Notes: a model not told the origin generated them from the sequence alone. 64,000 bases of DNA from Alistipes communis (GCF_006542665.1 NZ_AP019735.1:1674001-1738000), one strand, 5' to 3'. Positions 1 through 8,107 are shown, counted from the first letter of the stretch. Numbers and translations are program-made.

Positions 1-1007
1 TTGGTCTCCTGATCCTTCCCGTCGGCCTCCCACTTGTCGTAGGCGGCGATGTAGTCGGAGAATTTCGCAATCTTGTTTTTCTGGCCGAGGTTCGAGATCC
101 AGCCGTAGAACGAGAAGAAGGTCGTGCGGTAGCGCAGCACGTCGCGGTTGCCGAATTTGCGGTCGAAATCGATCTGGATCGACGAACCGCCTTCGTACTT
201 CGACGTCTTGTTCGACGGCACGCCGTAGGGTTCGACGTATTTGCGGGTGCCGGCCTCCTTGTTGGCCTCGCTGAAATCGTAGACGAAGTTTTCGCGGATC
301 TGCTTGCTCTCGACGAATACGGCGCTCAGTGCCACCGGCGACATGTTGATTTTGACCGGGAAGCTCTTGTTGGGGCAGTTGTAGGTCAGACCGACCGACA
401 GGTCGAGATAGCCCGGTGACATGAAGGTGCTCTTGCGGTGGATCTCCTTCTGCTGCGTGCGGGCCTTGTAGCCGTTGGCGAACTGGGTGCGGAATTTGAG
501 CATCGCGCCGTAGGACCAGTTTTTCGAGAAGTTGAACGACGGGGCGGTCTGTACCCAGAATTCGTCCTGATTCTTGTACCAGATGCCGACCTCGCCCTCT
601 TCGCCTTCGGGGACGGCCTTGATGCGGTTGTAGCCGAATTTGGCGCTCGCCTTGGTCTCGATCGAGAATTTGTCCTTGGTGAAGATATGATCCAGAAAGA
701 AGGTGCCGATCGCGGCGATCGAGTTGTCGCCGCCCGACACTTCGATCCACGGGTCGTTGAACGAGGTGAGCGTTCCCTGCACCGAAGCCGATATTTCGAG
801 GTAGTTGCGCTCCTTGCGGATAGCGGCCCGTTCGGCACGGTACTTGGCCAGCGAGAAGGCGTCGCGTTCGACCTGCTGCCGGCGGATCGAGTCGGCGAAA
901 CTGACTTCTCCGGACTGGGGTTCCACGCGGTCTATGGAGATTTGCGCGGCGGCGGACCCCGCGAGCAGGATCGCCGTGGTCAGGAGAAGCGTCGTACACT
1001 TGTTCAT
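1..1007 (-). CDS. DUF3078-like outer-membrane protein (C-terminus beyond window)
   Basis: The frame opens at the ATG complementary to 1005-1007 and runs off the left edge, so 335 codons are visible. Residues 1-22 form a signal peptide ending AAAQ. A GGDNSIAAIG motif lies near residues 92-101, followed by alternating hydrophobic strands rich in Tyr, Phe and Trp, as in DUF3078 proteins of Bacteroidota. These are thought to be outer-membrane beta-barrels of unknown role. The gene is divergent from nfo and has its own TATTTTTG -7 element about 18 bp before the start. The family call rests on the GG(E/D)NS motif and the barrel-like pattern; the function is unknown. Confidence 0.75.
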   Translation of the reverse strand, partial: MNKCTTLLLTTAILLAGSAAAQISIDRVEPQSGEVSFADSIRRQQVERDAFSLAKYRAERAAIRKERNYLEISASVQGTLTSFNDPWIEVSGGDNSIAAIGTFFLDHIFTKDKFSIETKASAKFGYNRIKAVPEGEEGEVGIWYKNQDEFWVQTAPSFNFSKNWSYGAMLKFRTQFANGYKARTQQKEIHRKSTFMSPGYLDLSVGLTYNCPNKSFPVKINMSPVALSAVFVESKQIRENFVYDFSEANKEAGTRKYVEPYGVPSNKTSKYEGGSSIQIDFDRKFGNRDVLRYRTTFFSFYGWISNLGQKNKIAKFSDYIAAYDKWEADGKDQET

Positions 1008-1024
1008 ACGCGATTTATTTTTTG

Positions 1025-1062
1025 CAAAAATAGGAAATTATTCAGGAAATCCCGTATATTTG
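1025..1062. promoter_or_regulatory. Divergent promoters, DUF3078 gene and nfo
   Basis: Two Bacteroidota -7 elements (TAnnTTTG) sit back to back: TATTTTTG on the minus strand (1025-1032) and TATATTTG on the plus strand (1055-1062). No convincing -33 TTTG lies 19-21 nt upstream of either, so these are assigned from the -7 elements and position only. Confidence 0.55.
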
Positions 1063-1079
1063 TCGGTAAAAGAGTTGTT

Positions 1080-1928
1080 ATGAAATACTTCGGAGCACAT
1101 GTGAGCGCTGCGGGCGGCGTCGAGAACGCACCCCGCAACGCCCGTGCCATCGGGGCGACGGCATTCGCCCTTTTTACCAAGAATCAGCGGCAGTGGAGCG
1201 CTCCGGCGCTTACGGCGGAGCAGGTCGCGGCCTTCCGCGCCGCCTGCGACGAGTGCGGTTATGCGCCTGCGCAGATTCTGCCCCACGACAGTTACCTGAT
1301 CAATCTGGGCCACCCCGACGACGAAGCGCTCGAAAAGTCGCGCCGCGCCTTCGAGGAGGAGATGGCGCGCTGCGAGGCGCTGGGACTCGACCGGCTCAAC
1401 TTCCATCCGGGCAGCCACCTGCGGCAGATCGTGCCCGAGGAGTCGCTCGACCGGATCGCCGCGTCGATCAACCGTGCGCTCGACCGCACGCACGGTGTCA
1501 CGGCCGTGATCGAGAATACGGCGGGGCAGGGGTCGAACCTCGGTTTTTCGTTCCGTCATCTGGCCTATCTGATCGAGCGCGTGGAGGACAAGTCGCGCGT
1601 GGGCGTCTGCATCGACACCTGCCACGCCTTCGCCGCCGGCTACGATCTCTCGACCCGCGCGGGGTGCGAGGCGACCTTCCGCGAACTGGACGAGGTGGTG
1701 GGGATGAAGTATCTGCGCGGGATGCACCTCAACGATGCGATGAAGGGTGTCGGCAGCCGTGTCGACCGTCACGCGCCGCTGGGCGAAGGGATGCTCGGAC
1801 TCGAATGTTTCCGTTATATCGCCGAGGACAGCCGTTTCGACGGTATTCCGCTCATTCTGGAGACGCCCGACGAGAGCCGCTGGCCGGAGGAGATCGCCCT
1901 GCTGAAAAGTTTCGCGGAGGGCAGGTAG
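1080..1928 (+). CDS. nfo: Deoxyribonuclease IV (AP endonuclease, Nfo)
   Basis: The 282-residue product matches the usual Nfo length. It cleaves the backbone 5' of abasic sites in base-excision repair, using three zinc ions. The metal-ligand motifs are all present: HPGSH, VIENTAGQG, CIDTCHAF, MHLND and ILETPDE. The start is the ATG at 1080 (MKYFGAHVSAAGG, the classical N-terminus). An in-frame extension back to 438 is overlap with the divergent DUF3078 gene and was rejected. A TATATTTG -7 element at 1055-1062 leaves a very short leader. The gene ends at a strong bidirectional terminator. Confidence 0.96.
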   Translation: MKYFGAHVSAAGGVENAPRNARAIGATAFALFTKNQRQWSAPALTAEQVAAFRAACDECGYAPAQILPHDSYLINLGHPDDEALEKSRRAFEEEMARCEALGLDRLNFHPGSHLRQIVPEESLDRIAASINRALDRTHGVTAVIENTAGQGSNLGFSFRHLAYLIERVEDKSRVGVCIDTCHAFAAGYDLSTRAGCEATFRELDEVVGMKYLRGMHLNDAMKGVGSRVDRHAPLGEGMLGLECFRYIAEDSRFDGIPLILETPDESRWPEEIALLKSFAEGR

Positions 1929-1960
1929 GAATGCGTCCGTGGCGATCGACCGGATCGAAC

Positions 1961-1990
1961 AAGCGCCGTGAAGCTGACTTCACGGCGCTT
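1961..1990. terminator. Bidirectional terminator between nfo and the aminotransferase
   Basis: A perfect 13-bp inverted repeat, AAGCGCCGTGAAG / CTTCACGGCGCTT, with loop CTGA. It has A/T ends on both sides and lies between two convergent genes. Confidence 0.9.
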
Positions 1991-2013
1991 TTATTCGGTT
2001 GCTGCGGATGCAC

Positions 2014-3213
2014 TTACAGTTTGTCCAGGCACTCGGCGACGATACGGGCCGAGTCGCGCACCTCCTCTTCCGAAATGGTCAGCGGCGGCGAGATGCGGAA
2101 CGCCGTGTCGCAGTAAAGGAACCAGTCGCTCAGAATCCCCGCCTCCTTGAAAAGCTCCATCATGCGGTAGAGTTTGGCCGCATCGCCCAGCTCGACGGCC
2201 AGCAGCAGCCCGCTGCGGCGGATTTCGCGCACCTGCGGATGTCCCGCGAGCAGCTCCTCGTAGAGCGCTCCCTTGGCTTCGACCTGCTCCACGACGCGGT
2301 TGCGTGTCAGGTAGTCGAAGGCCGCCAGTCCCGCTGCGCAGCAGACGGGATGGCCGCCGAACGTGGTGATATGTCCCAGGGCGGGGTCGGTCTGCAAGGC
2401 GTCCATCGTCCGCTTCGCCGCGACGAACGCCCCCAGCGGCATTCCGCCGCCGAAGGCCTTGGCCAGGCAGACGATGTCGGGCGTGACGCCGTAGCGCTGC
2501 ATGGCGAAGAGCGCTCCCGTGCGCCCCAGTCCGGTCTGTATTTCGTCGAAGACGAGCAGTGCGCCCGTGCGGTCGCAGCGTTCGCGCAGCGCTTCGAGCC
2601 AGCCCGCAGCCGGCAGGCGCACGCCCGCTTCGCCCTGCACTGGCTCGACGAGTACGGCGGCCGTGCGGCGGGTGATCCGGTCGAGTGCCTCGAAATCGTT
2701 GAATTCGATCGCGCGCACGTCGGGCAGCAGCGGCCGGAAAGCCGCCTTCCACTCCTCGCCTTCGGGGGTGCCCATCATGCTCATCGCGCCGTGCGTCGAA
2801 CCGTGGTAGGCGCGGCGCATCGAGACGAGTTCCGTGCGTCCGGTGACGCGCTTGGCCAGTTTGAGCGCCCCTTCGACCGCCTCGGCGCCCGAATTGACGA
2901 AATAAACGCTGTCGAGCGGTGCGGGCAGCGCAGCGGCGATCCGCGCGGCATAGGTCACCTGCGGCGACTCGACCATTTCGCCGTAGACCATCACGTGCAT
3001 GTAGCGCGCCGCCTGCTCCTGCACGGCGCGCACCACGTCGGGGTTGCAGTGGCCGACGTTGCTCACCGAGACGCCCGCCACCAGATCGTAATAGCGTTTC
3101 CCGTCGGGGGTGTAGAAGAACGACCCCTCGGCCCGCGCGACCTCGACGAGCATCGGCGACGGCGAGGTTTGTCCCACGTGGGCGAGAAACTGTTTGCGTA
3201 GAATCGTATTCAT
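2014..3213 (-). CDS. Class III PLP-dependent aminotransferase
   Basis: The 399-residue product is a fold-type I class III aminotransferase, in the acetylornithine/ornithine/4-aminobutyrate group. Visible motifs are the PLP-phosphate segment NSGAEAVEGALKLA, the LLVFDEIQTGLGRTG stretch with the cofactor Asp, and CLAKAFGGGMPLGAF with the Schiff-base Lys. The start is the ATG complementary to 3211-3213 (MNTILRKQF). It follows trmH with a 17-bp gap and is probably co-transcribed with cvpA-rsgA-trmH. The substrate cannot be read from sequence; there are no arginine-synthesis neighbours, so a specific name would be a guess. Confidence 0.88.
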   Translation of the reverse strand: MNTILRKQFLAHVGQTSPSPMLVEVARAEGSFFYTPDGKRYYDLVAGVSVSNVGHCNPDVVRAVQEQAARYMHVMVYGEMVESPQVTYAARIAAALPAPLDSVYFVNSGAEAVEGALKLAKRVTGRTELVSMRRAYHGSTHGAMSMMGTPEGEEWKAAFRPLLPDVRAIEFNDFEALDRITRRTAAVLVEPVQGEAGVRLPAAGWLEALRERCDRTGALLVFDEIQTGLGRTGALFAMQRYGVTPDIVCLAKAFGGGMPLGAFVAAKRTMDALQTDPALGHITTFGGHPVCCAAGLAAFDYLTRNRVVEQVEAKGALYEELLAGHPQVREIRRSGLLLAVELGDAAKLYRMMELFKEAGILSDWFLYCDTAFRISPPLTISEEEVRDSARIVAECLDKL

Positions 3214-3230
3214 CGTTGTCTTCGGAAATT

Positions 3231-3920
3231 TCACTCTTCGGGAAAGCGCCGCGCCAGAATCCCTTCGGCGTCGCGTACGGCGGCCCGCATCCAGCGCAGG
3301 CGCAGCGCCGCGGCTTCGAGCGGCGGCAGCCGCCACCCCTCGACCTTCGAGCGCACGCGCTGCGAGAGCATGTAGACGAGGATCGCCGCCGAGGCCGAGA
3401 CGTTGAGGCTCTCGACCAGCCCGCACATCGGGATGCGCAGGTATTCGTCGGCCGCCGCCATCGCCTCGTCGGAGATGCCGGCGTGCTCGGTGCCGAAGAC
3501 CAGCGCGAAGGGACCGCGCGCGACGTCGAACGTTTCGGGCGTGCAGCTTTCGCGGTGGGGCGTCGTGGCCACGATCCGGTAGCCTTCGGCCCGCAATGCG
3601 GCGATCGCTTCGGCCGTCGAGGCGTGGCGGCGCACGTCGACCCACTTGTCCGTCCCGCGCACGATCGAGGCGTTGGGCGAGAACTTGCAGAGGGTTTCGA
3701 CCGTGTGCAGCTCCTGCACGCCGAAGGCGTCGCAGTGGCGCATCAGCGCCGAGGCGTTGTGCGGATGGAAGGTGTTTTCGGCCAGCAGCGTCATGTAGCG
3801 CGTCCGCTCGGCGAGCGCCGCTGCGAGCGTGCGGCGCCGTTCGTCGGTGAGGAACTCGGCGAGGTGGTCGGCGCGCGCGTCGTACCACTCCTGCGGGCGG
3901 TCATTTGCGGTATTTGTCAT
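3231..3920 (-). CDS. trmH: tRNA (guanosine-2'-O-)-methyltransferase, TrmH family
   Basis: The 229-residue SPOUT-class methyltransferase has the three family motifs: FHPHNASALMRHCDAFG (motif 1 with Asn and Arg), FALVFGTEHAGIS (motif 2) and IPMCGLVESLNVSASAAI (motif 3, the SAM-binding knot). It would 2'-O-methylate G18 of tRNA using SAM. The length equals that of Enterobacterial TrmH. The start overlaps the 3' end of rsgA by 20 bp, indicating translational coupling in a cvpA-rsgA-trmH operon. A different SpoU-family RNA target cannot be excluded. Confidence 0.85.
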   Translation of the reverse strand: MTNTANDRPQEWYDARADHLAEFLTDERRRTLAAALAERTRYMTLLAENTFHPHNASALMRHCDAFGVQELHTVETLCKFSPNASIVRGTDKWVDVRRHASTAEAIAALRAEGYRIVATTPHRESCTPETFDVARGPFALVFGTEHAGISDEAMAAADEYLRIPMCGLVESLNVSASAAILVYMLSQRVRSKVEGWRLPPLEAAALRLRWMRAAVRDAEGILARRFPEE

Positions 3921-4827
3921 CTTCGTCGCGGATTTTCAGGTAACTTTCGTAGCGCGACCGCGCCACCTCGCCCCGTGCGACCGCCTCGCGCACGGCACAG
4001 CCCGGTTCGTGGGTGTGGGTGCAGTTGTAGAAGCGGCAGCCCGCCCCGATGCGCATCATTTCGGGGAAGTAGTGCCACAGTTCGTGATCGTCGATGTCGA
4101 TCAGGCCGAATCCCTTGATGCCGGGGGTGTCGATCAGGAACCCGCCGCCCGTGAGGGGGTACATGGCCGAGAAGGTGGTCGTATGCCGTCCTTTGCGGTG
4201 GCTCTCCGAGATGCTTCCCGTGCGCAGCGCCAGTCCGGGTTCGAGTGCGCCGACGAGCGTCGACTTGCCGACGCCCGAGTTGCCCGCCACGAGCGTCGTG
4301 CGGCCGGCGACGAGCGCACGCACCGCGTCGAGCCCCGTGCCGTCGAGCGTCGAGAGGTCGACGACGCGGTAGCCCGCGCTTTCGTAGGTGGCGTGGAAGG
4401 CCGCCGCGGCTTCGGGGTCGGCCGCAGCGAGGTCGTATTTGGCCAGCAGGATCGTCGCGGGGATCTTGTAGGCTTCGCACGTCGCCAGAAAGCGGTCGAG
4501 GAATTCGGGGGCCGTCACGGGTTGCGAGAGCGTGGCCACGAGCAATGCCTGATCGATGTTCGCGGCGATGATGTGCGACTCTTTCGAGAGGTTCGAGGCG
4601 CGCCGGATGATGTAGTTGCGGCGCGGCAGGATGCGTTCGATCACCCACTCTCCGTCGCCGCCTTCGGTGCAGACCACCTCGTCGCCCACGACGACCGGAT
4701 TGGTCGAGCGGACGCCTTTGAGGCGGATGCGGCCGCGGATGCGGCAGGCGATCGTGCGCCCTTCGTGCAGCACGTCGTACCAGCTCCCCGTGGCACGGGT
4801 GACGACTCCTCGGATCTCGGTGCTCAT
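3901..4827 (-). CDS. rsgA: Ribosome small-subunit-dependent GTPase A
   Basis: The 308-residue protein has an N-terminal OB fold (about 1-70), a circularly permuted GTPase domain and a C-terminal zinc-binding domain. It matures 30S ribosomal subunits. In permuted order the motifs are LLAKYDL (G4), GNSGVGKST (G1, P-loop) and DTPGIKGF (G3). The zinc cluster is CRFYNCTHTHEPGC. The G4 motif reads AKYD where most GTPases have NKxD, which is unusual. The start at MSTEIRG (ATG complementary to 4825-4827) overlaps the cvpA stop by 4 bp (ATGA). An in-frame extension upstream was rejected because cvpA covers it. Confidence 0.95.
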   Translation of the reverse strand: MSTEIRGVVTRATGSWYDVLHEGRTIACRIRGRIRLKGVRSTNPVVVGDEVVCTEGGDGEWVIERILPRRNYIIRRASNLSKESHIIAANIDQALLVATLSQPVTAPEFLDRFLATCEAYKIPATILLAKYDLAAADPEAAAAFHATYESAGYRVVDLSTLDGTGLDAVRALVAGRTTLVAGNSGVGKSTLVGALEPGLALRTGSISESHRKGRHTTTFSAMYPLTGGGFLIDTPGIKGFGLIDIDDHELWHYFPEMMRIGAGCRFYNCTHTHEPGCAVREAVARGEVARSRYESYLKIRDEDDKYRK

Positions 4828-5366
4828 GCGTTTTGCAGTTTTTCGGTTGTCTCCGGCTTTTCCGCGGGTTCTTCCCGCTCCGGTCGGGGCAGGTACTCGC
4901 GGGCGTATTCCCCCAGCGAGGGGAAGATCTTGTCCGCCACGCACATCACCGGTGCGTAGCATTTGGACTCTTCGCGCGTGGAACGGGCGATGAGTTCGGG
5001 ATCGAAATAGTCGGTCGCCTTGAAGGCGAGTCCCAGCAGCAGCACGGCCTGCAACAGCGCCAGCGCGATGCCCAGCAGCGTGTCGAGACCGCCCAGTCCG
5101 ATCGTGCTGCATGCCTTGCTTACGAGCCGGCCGACGAGGTTGGCCGCGACGGCCGCGGCGACGAAGACGACGATCGGTCCCGCTACGGCGGCCGTCGTTC
5201 CCTCCATGTGCAGCGCCTCGCCGCAGCGGGCGCCGTAGCCCAGTGCGAGCCAGATGCCGCCGACGAGTCCGGCCAGCGAGAAGAGTTTGCCGATGAAGCC
5301 TTTGCGCCAGCCGTTGAACACGGCGACGGCCAGTGCGAGCCAGACGATGATGTCGAGAATGTTCAT
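4824..5366 (-). CDS. CvpA family membrane protein
   Basis: The 180-residue protein begins MNILDIIVW and has four hydrophobic segments (about residues 3-20, 25-42, 58-80 and 98-115). A charged C-terminal tail rich in Glu, Lys and Pro follows. This is the CvpA/colicin V production fold found across Bacteroidota, an inner-membrane protein whose exact role is unsettled. The ATG complementary to 5364-5366 was chosen over an upstream in-frame start because the promoter -7 box lies between them. It is the first gene of an operon with rsgA (ATGA overlap) and trmH. Confidence 0.85.
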   Translation of the reverse strand: MNILDIIVWLALAVAVFNGWRKGFIGKLFSLAGLVGGIWLALGYGARCGEALHMEGTTAAVAGPIVVFVAAAVAANLVGRLVSKACSTIGLGGLDTLLGIALALLQAVLLLGLAFKATDYFDPELIARSTREESKCYAPVMCVADKIFPSLGEYAREYLPRPEREEPAEKPETTEKLQNA

Positions 5367-5395
5367 TGGTACGCGGAGCGGGTTATTGTATGGGA

Positions 5396-5427
5396 CAAAG
5401 ATAGTGCAAGCCGAGCGCAGAACCAAA
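5396..5427 (-). promoter_or_regulatory. Promoter of the cvpA-rsgA-trmH operon
   Basis: On the minus strand, TTTG (5424-5427), a 20-nt spacer and TATCTTTG (5396-5403) form a full Bacteroidota sigma-ABfr-type promoter. The -33 element lies inside a hairpin arm (AACCAAAT / ATTTGGTT, 5421-5438) of a dispersed repeat, so the repeat supplies part of the promoter. Confidence 0.8.
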
Positions 5428-5450
5428 TTTATTTGGTTTTGCCGAGGCGC
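5404..5450 (-). repeat. Hairpin repeat, hybrid copy with promoter
   Basis: The block contains AAGCCGAGCGCAGAACC, a central hairpin AACCAAAT-TT-ATTTGGTT and TTTTGCCGAGGCG. It shares flanks with the promoterless copies at 19.4, 37.0, 44.9 and 62.4 kb. It also carries the promoter arrangement of the 75-bp units at 5.7 kb, linking the two sub-types. Confidence 0.65.
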
Positions 5451-5733
5451 CGCCTAGCTAAGCGGAGGCTTTGCCCTCCGCAAAGTGGTGCAAGGCAAAG
5501 GCAAAAGCAACCTGCGATTTGCAATTTAAGAATTAAAATTAGGAATTCCGTTCCGTCATCCCGAGGATGCGTGAGGATCGGTTGCTGCCGTATCTGCGGG
5601 TCGAAGTCTGCGGAGCACGCCCACAGTGGCGGGCCTCCGCGGGCGGAGGCTTCGGCCCGCGCGGCGCTGAGCGCCGCAATGTTGCAGCAGGGTATCGTAA
5701 CGGCTCGGCAGGATGCTGTTTTAATTGCCTGGC
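5451..5733. other. Non-coding stretch with short inverted repeats
   Basis: No credible gene is seen. There are hairpin-prone palindromes (GCGGAGGC with GCCCTCCGC at 5463-5481; GCCTCCGC with GCGGAGGC near 5633-5650), an AT-rich core (about 5521-5550) and a block around 5555-5720. The latter may be decayed mobile or repeat DNA. Nothing in it could be assigned. Confidence 0.4.
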
Positions 5734-5991
5734 GCTTGCTTCTGCCCTCACTTATTCGTATCTTTGGCTGACGCCTTAGATACTCCCGTTCGGCATAATC
5801 AAGCCGGTGCTTGCTTCTGCCCTCACTTATTCGTATCTTTGGCTGACGCCTTAGATACTCCCGTTCGGCATAATCAAGCCGGTGCTTGCTTCTGCCCTCA
5901 CTTATTCGTATCTTTGGCTGACGCCTTAGATACTCCCGTTCGGCATAATCAAGCCGGTGCTTGCTTCTGCCCTCACTTATTCGTATCTTTG
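5734..5991 (+). repeat. 75-bp tandem repeat, three identical units plus a partial, each with a promoter
   Basis: Units start at 5734, 5809, 5884 and 5959. The first three are identical over 75 bp and the fourth stops after its promoter box. Each contains TTG, a 20-nt spacer and TATCTTTG (-7 boxes at 5759-5766, 5834-5841, 5909-5916 and 5984-5991). Each junction forms a hairpin CAAGC-CGGT-GCTTG whose right arm holds the -33 TTG. Single or double relatives precede the genes at 15482 and 26182. Confidence 0.9.
5961..5991 (+). promoter_or_regulatory. Gene-proximal promoter of the GH2-like gene
   Basis: TTG (5961-5963), a 20-nt spacer and TATCTTTG (5984-5991) form the last of four such promoters in the tandem array. 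Transcription would start near 5998 and give a leader of about 70 nt. That leader contains a small CCGTC-GCG-GACGG hairpin and ends in a strong AGGAGG ribosome-binding site (6059-6064). Confidence 0.75.
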
Positions 5992-6067
5992 CACGAGGAC
6001 GGGTTCCGCTCCGTCGCGGACGGAGGCGATCCGGATGCGCCGTTCGAACTAAAACGATAGGAGGATT

Positions 6068-8107
6068 ATGAAACGTTATCTGCTTCTGATCAGTATGCTG
6101 GCGGCCTTCGTGGCGGAGTCCGCCGCGCGGGAGGTCTACCGTCTCAACGACGACTGGACTTTCTATTTTCGCAGCGAAAACAGCGCTGACGACGCGCGCA
6201 ATATCACCCTGCCCCATACGTGGAACCTCGATGCGCTGGCCGGCAACTCGGAGTACCAGCGCACGACGGGCAACTACATGCGCCGGCTCTACATTCCTGC
6301 CGACTGGGCGTCGAAGCGGCTCTTCCTGCGCTTCGACGGCGTGCAGACTGTGGCCGACGTCTTCGTCAACGGCTATCATGTCGGCGAGCACCGCGGCGGC
6401 TTCACGGCCTTCACGTTCGAAATCACCGGCCGCGTGAAGTTCGGCGCCGAGAACCGCCTGCTCGTGGTGGTCAGCAACACTTTCCAGAACGACGTACTGC
6501 CCACCTCGACCGAGCAGAACGTCTACGGCGGCATCTACCGCGACGTCGACCTGATCCTGACCGACAGGGTAGCCGTATCGCCTACGGTCTGGGGAACCGA
6601 CGGGCTCTTCGTCGAGCAGGTGTCGGTGGACGACGACGCGGTCGAGGGCCGTGCGGCGGTCTATGTCTCCGCGCCGAAGGATTGCCAGGGGATGATTACC
6701 CTCACGGTGCGCGATCCCGACGGCTATGTGGTGGTCGAGAAGACGCAAAAGAACAACCGGACGGCCGGCGAGCCGGTGACGATTCCCTTCACCGTCGACG
6801 CGCCGCGGCTGTGGAGCCCCGCCGCGCCGAACCTCTATACGGTGACGGCGCGCGTCGCGTGCGACTCGCTGTCGGACGAGGTGACCGTGCGCACCGGGTT
6901 CCGGCGGATCGCCGCTTCGGGCCGCGGCCTGCTTGTCAACGGCGACACGGTGCGTCTGCACGGCGTGGCGCTCTACCACGATCGGGCGAGCGTCGCCAAC
7001 GCCTTCACGGCGGCCGACTACGACGAGGATCTGGCCTTCGTACACGATGTGGGGGCCAATGCCGTCCACTCGGTTTCGGGACCGCACGACCAGTACCTCT
7101 ACGACCGGCTCGACGAGCGGGGGCTCATGGCGTGGATCGATCTGCCGCTCATGCGTTCGCCCTATCTGGGCGACGTCTTCTACTTCCCGACGGAGCGTTT
7201 CCGCGCCAACGGCCGCGAGCAGCTGCGCGAGATCGTCGCCCAGAACTTCAACCACCCCTCGGTGGTGATGTGGGGGATCTTTTCGCTCGTCTGGCAGCGC
7301 GGCGACGACGTGACGCCCTATATCCGCGAACTGCATACGGCGCTCAAACGGGTCGACCCGTCGCGTCCGACCGTCGCGCTGAGCAATCAGGACGGCGAGC
7401 TGAATACGATCACCGACCTCATTGCGCTCAAACAGAACGTGGGCTGGATGCGGGGCACGACCGACGACGTGGGATACTGGTGCGAGACGCTCCACAAGTC
7501 GTGGGGCAATCTGCTGGCGGCCCCCTGCTACGGCGTGCCGGGTTATCCCTCGCAGCAGGACGACCTGCTGGGACGCCCGACGCCCGGAACGCACTGGCTG
7601 CCCGAACGGTGGCAAACGCGGTTCCATGAGGAGTACGCCCGCAGGATCGTCTCCGATCCGGCCTTCTGGGGCGAGTGGGTCAACGCGATGTTCGATTTCG
7701 GTACGGCGCGCGGCGCCAACGACCGCTACGCCTGCGGCATGGTGACGCTCGACCGCCGGCAGAAGAAGGACATCTACTACCTCTACCGTACCTTGTGGAA
7801 CCGGCGCGAGCCGACGCTCTACATCGCCGAGCGGCGGTGGCGCGTGCGTCCGTCGGCCGAGCAGCGGATCAAGGTCTATTCGTCGGGCGAAGATCCCGTG
7901 CTGCTGGTCAACGGCGACAGCGTGGCGCTCACGAAATACGCCGAGGGGCAGTTCCGTGCCGACTGCAAGCTGCTGCCGGGCGAGAACCGCATCGAAGCGC
8001 GCTGCGGCGAGCTGCGCGACAGCGTGGCGCTCAGAGTCGGCACTGCTTTAAAAGCGCGGGACTTTGAGGCCCTTCGCAAAACAAAAGGTCTGCGATCGAA
8101 AGATTAG
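6068..8107 (+). CDS. Glycoside hydrolase family 2-like exported protein, probably catalytically inactive
   Basis: The 679-residue protein has a signal peptide (1-20). The GH2 order follows: a jelly-roll sugar-binding domain (about 25-180, with FVNGYHVGEHRGGFT), an Ig-like domain (about 190-285) and a TIM barrel (about 290-590). A short Ig-like end follows. The acid/base motif, normally WG(L/V)xNE, reads WGIFSLVW. The nucleophile motif, normally SEYG, reads PCYG. The barrel Arg/His signature is also altered (AVHSVSGPHDQ). Both catalytic Glu therefore look replaced, by Leu and Cys, in an intact full-length frame. A carbohydrate-binding or regulatory role is inferred. The last 77 bp overlap the convergent WbqC gene. 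Four tandem promoters and a strong RBS precede it. Confidence 0.85.
   Translation: MKRYLLLISMLAAFVAESAAREVYRLNDDWTFYFRSENSADDARNITLPHTWNLDALAGNSEYQRTTGNYMRRLYIPADWASKRLFLRFDGVQTVADVFVNGYHVGEHRGGFTAFTFEITGRVKFGAENRLLVVVSNTFQNDVLPTSTEQNVYGGIYRDVDLILTDRVAVSPTVWGTDGLFVEQVSVDDDAVEGRAAVYVSAPKDCQGMITLTVRDPDGYVVVEKTQKNNRTAGEPVTIPFTVDAPRLWSPAAPNLYTVTARVACDSLSDEVTVRTGFRRIAASGRGLLVNGDTVRLHGVALYHDRASVANAFTAADYDEDLAFVHDVGANAVHSVSGPHDQYLYDRLDERGLMAWIDLPLMRSPYLGDVFYFPTERFRANGREQLREIVAQNFNHPSVVMWGIFSLVWQRGDDVTPYIRELHTALKRVDPSRPTVALSNQDGELNTITDLIALKQNVGWMRGTTDDVGYWCETLHKSWGNLLAAPCYGVPGYPSQQDDLLGRPTPGTHWLPERWQTRFHEEYARRIVSDPAFWGEWVNAMFDFGTARGANDRYACGMVTLDRRQKKDIYYLYRTLWNRREPTLYIAERRWRVRPSAEQRIKVYSSGEDPVLLVNGDSVALTKYAEGQFRADCKLLPGENRIEARCGELRDSVALRVGTALKARDFEALRKTKGLRSKD

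Noticed and set aside
438..1079. N-terminal extension of nfo
   Set aside because: The extension is antisense to the DUF3078 gene and contains the nfo promoter; the family N-terminus begins at 1080.
5734..5991. CRISPR-like array
   Set aside because: The units are contiguous 75-bp repeats with no unique spacers and no cas genes nearby; each unit holds a promoter.
5429..7627. 732-residue minus-strand open frame across the repeat array and the GH2 gene
   Set aside because: It is antisense to a clear GH2 gene, and its repeated peptide is only a translation of the 75-bp DNA repeat. GC-rich DNA gives many such false frames.
6068..8107. GH2 gene as a pseudogene
   Set aside because: The frame is uninterrupted, full length, and has a signal peptide, strong RBS and several promoters. 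Only the catalytic residues are changed.
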